Shown here: positions 1-7,226 of the stretch, piece after piece
Numbering within the stretch: position 1 is the first letter of the stretch
Layout: the number at the start of each line of letters is the position of its first letter
NCBI RefSeq assembly: GCF_000372525.1
Contig: NZ_AQUR01000080.1
Location: 25,515-89,514 of the forward strand
Length of the DNA: 64,000 nucleotides
Direction: 5' to 3'
From: Cupriavidus neocaledonicus
GTDB lineage: Bacteria; Pseudomonadota; Gammaproteobacteria; Burkholderiales; Burkholderiaceae
Notes under the pieces: generated by a model
Database searches by the model: none
Told to the model about the DNA's origin: nothing
The model's input: the letters and a program-made list of their open reading frames with translations, nothing else
Position numbers and translations under genes: made by a program

Positions 1-195
1 TTTGGCACCGACTGGCGTTTCGCGCCGAGCCGCAGCCGTGAACTGGTCAAGGCGCTGCTGGACAACAAGCGCCCGGTCTCGTACGCCGAGATCGACGCGC
101 CGCACGGCCACGATGCCTTCCTGCTCGACGACCCGCGCTATCACAACCTGATGCGCGCCTACTACGACCGCATCGCGGAGGAGATCGGCGCATGA
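1..195 (+). CDS. metX: homoserine O-acyltransferase, C-terminal end (partial)
   Basis: Only the last 64 codons are in the window; the gene begins before base 1. The fragment ends in an alpha/beta-hydrolase tail with the motif [10 protein letters not shown], where the first histidine fits the catalytic His of the MetX family. MetX acylates homoserine in the cytoplasm as the first committed step of methionine synthesis. Its TGA overlaps the ATG of metW by 4 bases, a translationally coupled pair typical of beta-proteobacteria. Family members next to metW are often succinyltransferases (MetXS) rather than acetyltransferases; the residues that decide acyl specificity lie outside the window, so the donor is left open. 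Confidence 0.9.
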   Translation, partial: FGTDWRFAPSRSRELVKALLDNKRPVSYAEIDAPHGHDAFLLDDPRYHNLMRAYYDRIAEEIGA

Positions 196-803
196 ACGCC
201 CTGGCCAATCCCAATATCCTGGCGCTGCGCCCCGACTTCCGCGCGATCGCGCGCTGGATCGAACCCAACTCCACCGTGCTCGACCTGGGCTGCGGCGATG
301 GCAGCCTGCTGCGCGTGCTGCAGGACGAGCTCGCGGTGCAGGCCTACGGCATCGAGATTCGCGACGAAGGCGTGCTGGCCTGCGCGCAGAAGGGCGTTCA
401 TGTCATCCAGCAAAACCTGGAGGGCGGGCTGGCGCTGTTCGAGGACAAGAGCTTCGACACGGTAATCCTGTCGCAGACGCTGCAGACCATCCACAACACC
501 GCGCAGGTGCTGCGCGACACGCTGCGGGTAGGGCGCGAGTGCATCGTCTCGTTCCCCAACTTCGGCTACTGGCCGCACCGGCTGTCGGTGTTCCGCGGCC
601 GCATGCCGGTATCGGAATCGCTGCCTTACCAGTGGTACAACACCCCCAACGTGCGCGTGCTGACCATCAGCGACTTCGAGGCGCTGGCGCCCAAGGTCGG
701 CCTGCGCGTGATCGACCGCGTGGTGATGCACGAGGGCGTGACCGTCAGCTGGGGCGTCAACTGGCGCGGCAGCCTGGCGGTGTACCGGGTCTGCGCCGCC
801 TGA
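192..803 (+). CDS. metW: methionine biosynthesis protein MetW
   Basis: A 203-residue class I SAM-dependent methyltransferase-fold protein. The glycine-rich SAM-binding motif [15 protein letters not shown] lies at residues 29-43. Length and sequence fit MetW, which is encoded with MetX in many proteobacteria and is reported to be needed for full MetX activity; its exact chemistry is not settled. The ATG overlaps the metX stop codon (ATGA), so the start is well fixed. The operon ends here: the next gene runs the other way and converges on it after 13 bases. Confidence 0.93.
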   Translation: MNALANPNILALRPDFRAIARWIEPNSTVLDLGCGDGSLLRVLQDELAVQAYGIEIRDEGVLACAQKGVHVIQQNLEGGLALFEDKSFDTVILSQTLQTIHNTAQVLRDTLRVGRECIVSFPNFGYWPHRLSVFRGRMPVSESLPYQWYNTPNVRVLTISDFEALAPKVGLRVIDRVVMHEGVTVSWGVNWRGSLAVYRVCAA

Positions 804-816
804 GCCGGTGCGCCGC

Positions 817-1245
817 CTAGGCCGGCAGCGCGCCGGCCTGGTACTGCGCCGCGAACTCCGCCGATGGCGGAATCGGCTTGATGATGTCGATCAGCACGCC
901 GTTGGGGTCGGCGGTGATGAAGTGCCTCTGGCCGAAGGCTTCGTCGCGCAGCGGCTGCAGGATCGGCAGCCCGGCCGCGCGCAGCCGCTCATGGACCGCA
1001 TCCGGGTCTTCCACCTCGAAATTCAGCAGCAAGCCCTGAGCGCGCTGGCCGCGGGCCGGGGCGGGGATGGTCTCGTGGCTGCCGTCGAGCACGGCGAGGT
1101 TGACCGTTGGCTGGTCTGTCAGTTGCAGGTGCACGTACCAGTCGCTGGCGAACAGGGCCGTGAAGCCGAAATGCTGCTGGTAGAACGCAGCCGTCCCGGC
1201 CACGTCGGCGGTCATCACGACCGGGTAATAGCTGGTGACTCTCAT
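817..1245 (-). CDS. glyoxalase/bleomycin-resistance (VOC) fold protein
   Basis: A 142-residue single-domain vicinal-oxygen-chelate protein that opens with [20 protein letters not shown] and carries the usual strand pattern ending in a [10 protein letters not shown] motif, typical of the second metal-binding region of VOC proteins. The substrate cannot be told from sequence; relatives are dioxygenases, glyoxalase-like lyases or drug-binding proteins. The ATG at 1245 is chosen because AAGGAG sits about 7 bases upstream; a longer frame to 1314 would run through the operator. It is transcribed divergently from a TetR-family gene across two palindromes, so it is probably the TetR target. Confidence 0.85.
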   Translation of the reverse strand: MRVTSYYPVVMTADVAGTAAFYQQHFGFTALFASDWYVHLQLTDQPTVNLAVLDGSHETIPAPARGQRAQGLLLNFEVEDPDAVHERLRAAGLPILQPLRDEAFGQRHFITADPNGVLIDIIKPIPPSAEFAAQYQAGALPA

Positions 1246-1261
1246 GCCGGGCTCCTTAAGA

Positions 1262-1280
1262 TACATACAGCCTGTATGTA
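1262..1280. promoter_or_regulatory. TetR-type operator, perfect palindrome
   Basis: TACATACAG-C-CTGTATGTA, two exact 9-base arms around one base, in the gap between the divergent VOC gene (start 1245) and the TetR gene. This is the usual place and form of an autoregulatory TetR-family operator. A second, weaker copy lies 13 bases downstream. Confidence 0.75.
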
Positions 1281-1293
1281 AATCGATATTAAG

Positions 1294-1306
1294 ATACAGG
1301 CTGCAT
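1294..1306. promoter_or_regulatory. second, imperfect TetR half-operator
   Basis: ATACAG-G-CTGCAT repeats the core of the palindrome at 1262-1280 with one mismatched pair. It overlaps the ATG at 1305 that a naive gene call would use, which argues for the downstream GTG (1326) as the true regulator start. Confidence 0.55.
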
Positions 1307-1325
1307 GTTTGCAAGGAACCCGAAC

Positions 1326-1892
1326 GTGGCCCGCACCCATCGTGAACGTACCGAAGCCACCCGCCAGGCCCTGGCGGAGGCGGCGCGCACCCTGTTCGTC
1401 AGCCGCGGCTACGCCGAGACCTCGACCCCCGACGTCTGCGCAGCCGCCGGCATCACGCGCGGCGCGCTGTACCACCACTTCGCCGACAAGCGCGACCTGT
1501 TCCGCCATGTGCTGGCGCGAGAAGCCGCGGCCGTCGCCGCCGACATCGAAGCCGCCACGCCGCCAGGGCAGGACCCTGCCGAGGCGCTGCTGAGCGGGGC
1601 GCAAGCCTATCTGCAGGCGATGACGGTGCCCGGCCGCACCCGCCTGCTGCTGGTGGATGGGCCGGCGGTGCTGGGATTGCGCGAGATGCTGGCCCTCGAC
1701 GAGGCCCACGCCGCCCGCACCCTGCGCGAGGGGCTGGAGGCAGCGGGCGTGGCCGCAAACGGCGTGGCGCCGATGCTGTCGGCGGCGTTCGACCGCGCCG
1801 CGCTGGAGATCGAGGCCGGTGCCGACGCCGGCAGCGTGCGCGAGGCGATGCTGTGGCTGCTGCGGCGGGTGCTGGGGCAGGCCGGGGGCTAA
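1326..1892 (+). CDS. TetR/AcrR-family transcriptional regulator
   Basis: A 188-residue repressor. The N-terminal 50 residues form the TetR helix-turn-helix ([20 protein letters not shown] followed by [19 protein letters not shown]); the rest is an all-helical ligand-binding domain. A GTG start at 1326 is preferred over the ATG at 1305: AAGGA at 1313-1317 is correctly spaced for the GTG, and the ATG sits inside an operator half-site. It lies head-to-head with the VOC protein gene and probably represses both through the palindromes at 1262-1306. The inducer is unknown. Confidence 0.88.
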   Translation: MARTHRERTEATRQALAEAARTLFVSRGYAETSTPDVCAAAGITRGALYHHFADKRDLFRHVLAREAAAVAADIEAATPPGQDPAEALLSGAQAYLQAMTVPGRTRLLLVDGPAVLGLREMLALDEAHAARTLREGLEAAGVAANGVAPMLSAAFDRAALEIEAGADAGSVREAMLWLLRRVLGQAGG

Positions 1893-1913
1893 GCCCTGCC
1901 ACCCGGCGAATTC

Positions 1914-2828
1914 TCAACGCGGCGCATCGCCGGCGCTCGCAGCCAGGTGGTCGACAAAGGCCCGCACCTTGGGCGGGACATGGCGCGTCGGCGTGTACAC
2001 CGCGTACGCCGTGCCGATGTAGGGCTCGAGGATGTCCCAGTCCCCCAGCACGGTAACGACGCGCCCCCGTTCCAGCGCATCACCCAGCGAGAAATCCGGC
2101 ACCAGCCCGATGCCGGCATCGCGCTCGACCATGCTCATGATCGCCAGGCTGTTGTTCAGCGTCAGCCGCGGCGGGATGCGGACCTCCACCTTGTCGCCGC
2201 CCGCCTGGCGGCGCAGGGTCCAGCGCTCGCCGAAATTGCCATAGCCGAGATACAGGCAGCGCGCGGCCGGCAGGTCGGCCGGCGTAGCCGGCGCGCCATG
2301 GCGGTCCAGGTAACCGGGCGAGGCCACCAGCCGGTAGCGGACCTCGCGCAGCGGCCGCGCCGCCAGGCCGGGGGCCAGTTCGCGGGCGATGCGCACGGCC
2401 ACGTCCAGCCCTTCTTCGACCAGGTCGACCATGCGGTCGGCCAGCGTCAGCTGCAGGTCCAGTCCCGGATGCTTCGCCAGCAACGACGGCAGCCGCGGCG
2501 CCAGCCAGGCTTGCCCGAACGACACCGGCGCGCTCACGCGCAGCACGCCGTGCGGCGCGCCGCCGTGTTCGCCGGCAAGCGCGGTGACCTCGCGCGCGGC
2601 GGCGGTCATGCGCGCGCAGGCGGCGTAGACCGACTGGCCCAGCTCGGTCAGCGCGAACGCGCGCGTGGTCCGCTGCAGCAGGCTCGCGCCGAGCCGGGCC
2701 TCGAGCCGGGAGACATGGCGGCTGACCGCCGACGGCGTCATGCCCAGGTCTTGCGCGGCGGCCGAGAAGCTGCCGCACTCGACCACGCGCGCGAACACCG
2801 CCATCGCATTGAGTGGCGCATCCAGCAT
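1914..2828 (-). CDS. LysR-family transcriptional regulator
   Basis: A 304-residue LysR regulator. The winged helix-turn-helix occupies residues 8-65 (FARVVECGSFSAAAQDLGMT, then PSAVSRHVSRLEARLG); the remainder is the periplasmic-binding-protein-like effector domain of the CrgA/AaeR-type subgroup. It is divergent from an EamA-family exporter gene with 111 bases between starts, and a perfect palindrome lies 16 bases ahead of its own ATG. This arrangement suggests that it controls itself and the exporter. The effector is unknown. Confidence 0.92.
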   Translation of the reverse strand: MLDAPLNAMAVFARVVECGSFSAAAQDLGMTPSAVSRHVSRLEARLGASLLQRTTRAFALTELGQSVYAACARMTAAAREVTALAGEHGGAPHGVLRVSAPVSFGQAWLAPRLPSLLAKHPGLDLQLTLADRMVDLVEEGLDVAVRIARELAPGLAARPLREVRYRLVASPGYLDRHGAPATPADLPAARCLYLGYGNFGERWTLRRQAGGDKVEVRIPPRLTLNNSLAIMSMVERDAGIGLVPDFSLGDALERGRVVTVLGDWDILEPYIGTAYAVYTPTRHVPPKVRAFVDHLAASAGDAPR

Positions 2829-2843
2829 GCCGATTCTCCTCGT

Positions 2844-2860
2844 TTTGACTTGTAGTCAAA
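2844..2860. promoter_or_regulatory. palindromic operator candidate in the LysR/EamA gap
   Basis: TTTGACT-TGT-AGTCAAA is an exact inverted repeat with 7-base arms in the intergenic region between the divergent lysR-type gene and the exporter gene. Its position fits a LysR recognition site that overlaps the regulator's own promoter. Confidence 0.6.
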
Positions 2861-2939
2861 TACTAATTGAGTCCTGGCTGCATTGTTGACTTGCGCGACG
2901 AATGAAACAATGCGGCCATTCGCTTGACCGGAGTTCCTC

Positions 2940-3827
2940 ATGCCTTCGCAACAACCCCAGCCGGGCGGTGCCTGGCGCATGGCCGCCGCCATGGTGCTGT
3001 CCGGCACCATCGGCTGGTTCGTGGTGACCAGCGGCCAGCCGCCGCTCGATGTGGTGTTTTTCCGCTGCCTGTTCGGCGGCGCCGCGCTGCTGGGCGTGCT
3101 GACCTTGCAGCGTGGCTGGGTGCGCATGTCCCGCGCCCAGGCCGGCTGGCTGGTACTGGGCGGCGTCACACTGGTGCTCAACTGGCTGGCGCTGTTCTCG
3201 GCGTACGCGTACAGCGGCATTGCCATCGCCACGGTGGTCTACCACACCCAGCCGTTCTTCCTGCTGCTGCTGACCTCGGTGCTGCAGCGCGAGCCGTTTC
3301 CGTTCGCGCGGCTGCCGTGGCTGGTGCTGGCCTTCGCCGGCGTCATGCTGATCACCGGGCTGGAGCACGGCGCCGGCGGCGCGTCGATGCTGGCCGGGAT
3401 CGGCCTGGGCCTGCTCGCGGCGCTGCTGTACGCCGTGACCACGCTGGCCACGCGGCGGCTGCAGGCCATCCCGCCGGGCCAGATCGCCGGGCTGCAGATG
3501 GTGCTGGGCGTGCTGATGCTGGCGCCGCTGGCGCATCCGGCGGCGGGCAGCTATGGCGGTGGCACCTGGGCCGCGCTGCTGGCGCTCGGGCTGGTGCATA
3601 CCGGCGTGATGTACACGCTGCTGTATGGCGCGTTCCAGCGGCTGTCGGTGGTGTCGATCGCCACGCTGTCATTCATCTACCCGCTGGTGGCGATCGTCCT
3701 CGACGTGATGGTGTTCGGCGTGGTACTGGGGCCGCTGCAGGTGGCCGGCATGGCGCTGGTGCTGCTCGGCGTGGTCGCCAACCAGCTGGGCTGGACGCTG
3801 CGGTTGCCGCGGCGGGCGCAGGGATGA
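2940..3827 (+). CDS. DMT-family (EamA) inner-membrane transporter
   Basis: A 295-residue hydrophobic protein with about ten transmembrane segments in two EamA repeats (roughly residues 12-140 and 150-287). The second repeat ends in the typical VSIATLSFIYPLVAIVLDV region. Such proteins export or import amino acids, purines or other small metabolites; the substrate cannot be predicted here. A GGAG lies about 8 bases before the ATG. Divergent pairing with a LysR regulator suggests induction by the transported compound or a related one. Confidence 0.9.
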   Translation: MPSQQPQPGGAWRMAAAMVLSGTIGWFVVTSGQPPLDVVFFRCLFGGAALLGVLTLQRGWVRMSRAQAGWLVLGGVTLVLNWLALFSAYAYSGIAIATVVYHTQPFFLLLLTSVLQREPFPFARLPWLVLAFAGVMLITGLEHGAGGASMLAGIGLGLLAALLYAVTTLATRRLQAIPPGQIAGLQMVLGVLMLAPLAHPAAGSYGGGTWAALLALGLVHTGVMYTLLYGAFQRLSVVSIATLSFIYPLVAIVLDVMVFGVVLGPLQVAGMALVLLGVVANQLGWTLRLPRRAQG

Positions 3828-3901
3828 AGCGGGCGGGCGCGGGCCGGCGGACAGCCGCGCTTGACCGGAATGCTGACTACGGTTAGTGTAGGCAGCTAAG
3901 C

Positions 3902-3913
3902 GAACGATCGTTC
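3902..3913. promoter_or_regulatory. TetR-type operator candidate upstream of a thioesterase gene
   Basis: GAACGATCGTTC is a perfect 12-base palindrome 30 bases ahead of the thioesterase ATG. Palindromes of this shape are common binding sites of TetR-family repressors of fatty-acid or acyl-CoA genes. No TetR gene is adjacent, so any regulator would act in trans. Confidence 0.5.
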
Positions 3914-3942
3914 TATTCCAACGAGACCAGCCTGCTTCCGTT

Positions 3943-4791
3943 ATGTCCACTGCGCCACAGATCCACGCCGCCGCTGCCGACAGCCAGCGCCATCCCTTCG
4001 ACGACGCGCTGGCGCTGGTGCCGGCCGGCGAACACCGCTTCCAGGGCCGCACCACGCCGGCGTACTGGAACATGATCGGGCCGTTCGGGGGCATCACGGC
4101 CGCCACGCTGCTGCAGGCGGCGCTGGACCATCCGCAGCGCCTGGGCGAGCCGGTCTCGCTGACCGTCAACTTTGCCGGCCCGATCGCCGAGGGCCCGTTC
4201 GAGATCGAGGCGCGGCCGGTCCGCACCAACCGCTCGACCCAGCACTGGACCCTGGAACTGCGCCAGGGCGATGCCGTGGCCACCACCGCCACCGCGATGT
4301 TCGCGTTGCGGCGCGATACCTGGGCCTGCGGCGAAGCGGTGATGCCGCAGGTGCCGGCCGCCGACACGCTGCCGCGCATGGGCGGCTTCGCGCCGGTGCG
4401 CTGGCTCAAGGCTTACGACATGCGGCCCGTGCGCGGCGCCAAGCCAAGCGCGGAGGCCGGCACCGAGCACCCCGACAGCCTGACCCAGTTCTGGCTGCGC
4501 GACGCGCCGGCGCGCACGCCGGACTTTGCCGCGGTGGCGGCGTGGGCCGACAGCTTCTACCCGCGCATCTTCCTCAAGCGCGCGGGCTTCGTGCCGGCCG
4601 GGACGGTGTCGATGACCACGTATTTCCACGCCGACGCGGCCACGCTGGCGGCGCTCGGCGACAGCCATGTGCTGGCCAGCGCGCAGGCGCAGGTGTTCCG
4701 GAAAGGCTTCTTCGACCAGCGCGCGCAGCTGTGGAGCGCCGCGGGCGAGCTGATCGCCAGCTCGCACCAGATCGTCTACTACAAGGAATAG
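3943..4791 (+). CDS. acyl-CoA thioesterase family protein (double hotdog)
   Basis: A 282-residue protein made of two hotdog units, as in the TesB-like 4HBT_3 family. The N-terminal unit holds WNMIGPFGGITAATLLQAAL and a strand-rich stretch; the C-terminal unit ends in SAAGELIASSHQIVYYKE, a standard hotdog finish. Such enzymes hydrolyse acyl-CoA to free acid and CoA in the cytoplasm. A palindrome sits just upstream. The gene stands alone, convergent with ampG. The preferred acyl chain is not predictable. Confidence 0.85.
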   Translation: MSTAPQIHAAAADSQRHPFDDALALVPAGEHRFQGRTTPAYWNMIGPFGGITAATLLQAALDHPQRLGEPVSLTVNFAGPIAEGPFEIEARPVRTNRSTQHWTLELRQGDAVATTATAMFALRRDTWACGEAVMPQVPAADTLPRMGGFAPVRWLKAYDMRPVRGAKPSAEAGTEHPDSLTQFWLRDAPARTPDFAAVAAWADSFYPRIFLKRAGFVPAGTVSMTTYFHADAATLAALGDSHVLASAQAQVFRKGFFDQRAQLWSAAGELIASSHQIVYYKE

Positions 4792-4804
4792 GCTGGCCGG
4801 CGGC

Positions 4805-6064
4805 TCAGGCCACCGCTTCGCGCGCCTGGGCCTCGTAGCGGTGCACGGTGTGGCGCATCGCCCAGAGCAGCATCACGCCGGGCAGCGCCACCACCACGGT
4901 GCCGAGATAGAACGGCGCCCAGCCCCAGGCCTCGACCATATAGCCGGAGGTGGGGCCCACATAGACCCGGCCCACCGACGCCAGCGCCGACAGCAGCGCG
5001 TACTGCGTGGCCGAGAACGAGCGGTTGCACAGCGTCATCAGCAGCGCGACGAAGGCCGCCGTGCCCATGCCGCCGCACAGGTTCTCGACCGCGATGGTCG
5101 CGCCCATGGTCCACAGGTGCGGCGGGGTCACCGCCAGGATCCAGTAGCCCAGGTTCGACACCGCCTGCAGCACGCCGAACAGCATCAGCGAGCGGTACAG
5201 GCCCAGCCGCACCATCAGCGTGCCGCCGAACAGCGCGCCGACGATGGTCGCGGCCAGCCCCAGGGTCTTGTTGACGATGCCGACCTCGCCCGCCGAGAAG
5301 CCGGCGCCGCGGATCAGGAAGGTGGTCGACAGGCTGCCGGCAAAGGCGTCGCCGAGCTTGTACAGCACGATCAGCAACAGCAGCCACCAGGCCCCGGGGC
5401 GCGCGAAGAAGTCGCGCAGCGGGCCCACCACCGCCTCTTCCAGCGAGCGCGGCGCGCGCGCGGGCACATCGGGCTCCGGCGCCCACAGCAGCGTCAGGAT
5501 GCCCACGCCCATCAGCGCCGCCATCAGCAGGTAGGTCTGTTGCCAGCCCAGCACGCGGTCCGCCAGCCACAGCGCCAGGCCGCCCGAGACCAGCATCGCC
5601 AGCCGGTAGCCCAGCACCTTGACCGCCGCGCCGGCGCCGCGCTCGGCCGGGCGCAGCACATCGGTGCTGTAGGCATCGAAGACAATGTCCTGCGACGCCG
5701 ACAGGAAGGCCACCAGCGTGGCCAGCGCCGCCAGCATCCACAGCGCCTGCTGCGGCGGGCAGAACGCCATGCCGGCGATGCCCAGCACCAGCCCGACCTG
5801 GGTCAGCAGCAGCCAGCCGCGCCGGCGCCCCATCAGCGGCGGGGTGTAGCGGTCCATCAGCGGCGCCCACAGGAACTTGAAGATATAGGCCTGGCCCACC
5901 AGCGAGAAAAAGCCGATGGTCTTGATGTCCAGCCCTTCGACCGTCATCCACGCCTGCAGGGTGCCGGAGGTCAGCGCCAGCGGCAGGCCCGAGGCAAAGC
6001 CCAGCATCAGCATGGCGCCGATGCGGCGGTTGCGGAAGATATCGAGATAGGTCTGGAAATTCAT
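4805..6064 (-). CDS. ampG: AmpG-family muropeptide permease (MFS)
   Basis: A 419-residue major-facilitator protein with about 12 transmembrane segments, starting MNFQTYLDIFRNRRIGAMLM. Conserved AmpG features include GFASGLPLALTSGTLQAWM near the N-terminus and the cytoplasmic-loop sequence WAPLMDRYTPPLMGRRRGWL. AmpG brings anhydro-muropeptides from the periplasm back to the cytoplasm for cell-wall recycling and beta-lactamase signalling. The ATG at 6064 matches the conserved N-terminus; upstream codons are not conserved in character. It is divergent from the M48 protease gene, with 100 bases between starts. Confidence 0.88.
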   Translation of the reverse strand: MNFQTYLDIFRNRRIGAMLMLGFASGLPLALTSGTLQAWMTVEGLDIKTIGFFSLVGQAYIFKFLWAPLMDRYTPPLMGRRRGWLLLTQVGLVLGIAGMAFCPPQQALWMLAALATLVAFLSASQDIVFDAYSTDVLRPAERGAGAAVKVLGYRLAMLVSGGLALWLADRVLGWQQTYLLMAALMGVGILTLLWAPEPDVPARAPRSLEEAVVGPLRDFFARPGAWWLLLLIVLYKLGDAFAGSLSTTFLIRGAGFSAGEVGIVNKTLGLAATIVGALFGGTLMVRLGLYRSLMLFGVLQAVSNLGYWILAVTPPHLWTMGATIAVENLCGGMGTAAFVALLMTLCNRSFSATQYALLSALASVGRVYVGPTSGYMVEAWGWAPFYLGTVVVALPGVMLLWAMRHTVHRYEAQAREAVA

Positions 6065-6164
6065 TGGATGGGGCCGCCGTGTGCCGCCCGCGCGGCTGCG
6101 CGGGCGCCGTGTATTATTGCACCACCTGTTTGCCCGCTCTCCGATCGCGCCCAAGGAATCGCCC

Positions 6165-7133
6165 ATGCTTCACCGCCTGCAAGGTGTTCAGCGTCCCTCC
6201 CGACTGCGGCTGGCCCGCGCGCTGGCGCTGGCCGCGGCCGTGCTGCCGCTCGGCTGGAGCGTGCCGGCGCCGGCGCAGCCGCAGGACGGCGCTGCCGGCG
6301 GCATCCGGCTGAACCCGGGCGGCTCGGCGGTGCGCAACATCGTGCCGGCCGAGGTGATCGAGCAGCAGGCGGTGCAGGAGTACGAGCAGCTCAAGCAGGA
6401 GGCCATCGCCAAGCGCGCGCTGGCGCCCGACAACCACCCGCAGCTGGTGCGCCTGCGCGCCATCGGCAAGCGGCTGCTGCCGCAGACCGCGCGCTGGAAC
6501 GAGCGCGCGCGGCAGTGGCAGTGGGAAATCAACCTGATCGGCTCGAAGCAGGTCAATGCCTTCTGCATGCCGGGCGGCAAGATCGCGGTCTATACCGGGC
6601 TGCTCGACCAGCTCAAACTGACCGACGACGAAGTCGCCATGGTGATGGGGCACGAGATCGCGCACGCGCTGCAGGAGCATGCGCGCGAGCGCGCCGCCAA
6701 GTCCGAGATCACCAACCTGGGCGCCAACGTGATCTCGCAGCTGTTCGGCTTCGGCAACCTCGGCAATATGGCGCTGGGCACCGGCGCGCACCTGCTGACG
6801 CTGCGCTTTTCGCGCTCGGACGAGTCCGAGGCCGACCTGATCGGCATGGATGTGGCCGCGCGCGCCGGCTACGACCCGCGCGCGGCGGTGTCGCTGTGGC
6901 AGAAGATGGGCAAGGTCTCGCAGTCCGGCGCCGAGTTCCTGTCGACCCATCCCTCCGGGCGCAGCCGCATCGCCGACCTGGAAAAGCACTTGCCCGAGGT
7001 GCTGCCGCTGTATGCGCGCGCGATCCACACCACGGTCGACAAGCTGCCGCCGTACCGCCCCAATGTAACGGGTCTGGGCGATGCGCCGGTGGATGCCGGC
7101 GACGAGGACCGGCAAAAGCCGCTGAAGCGCTGA
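6165..7133 (+). CDS. periplasmic M48-family zinc metalloprotease
   Basis: A 322-residue protein with an N-terminal signal peptide (arginine-rich start, hydrophobic core LALAAAVLPLGW, cleavage near APAQ at about residue 39). The HEIAH zinc motif is at residues 163-167 and the third ligand is Glu222 in the ESEAD motif. This is the LoiP/YcaL-like M48 group, which degrades misfolded envelope proteins. The ATG at 6165 has AAGGA upstream and gives a proper signal peptide. There is no TPR extension of the BepA kind, so it is a short M48 enzyme. Confidence 0.9.
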   Translation: MLHRLQGVQRPSRLRLARALALAAAVLPLGWSVPAPAQPQDGAAGGIRLNPGGSAVRNIVPAEVIEQQAVQEYEQLKQEAIAKRALAPDNHPQLVRLRAIGKRLLPQTARWNERARQWQWEINLIGSKQVNAFCMPGGKIAVYTGLLDQLKLTDDEVAMVMGHEIAHALQEHARERAAKSEITNLGANVISQLFGFGNLGNMALGTGAHLLTLRFSRSDESEADLIGMDVAARAGYDPRAAVSLWQKMGKVSQSGAEFLSTHPSGRSRIADLEKHLPEVLPLYARAIHTTVDKLPPYRPNVTGLGDAPVDAGDEDRQKPLKR

Positions 7134-7226
7134 CCGGCGCCGCGGCGATCCGCGCCGCCCGTCATGGTACGCCGGGCAGTGCCCGCGAGCCTCGGAGGAC
7201 AATGCGACAACCGCAGGGGGACCCGC

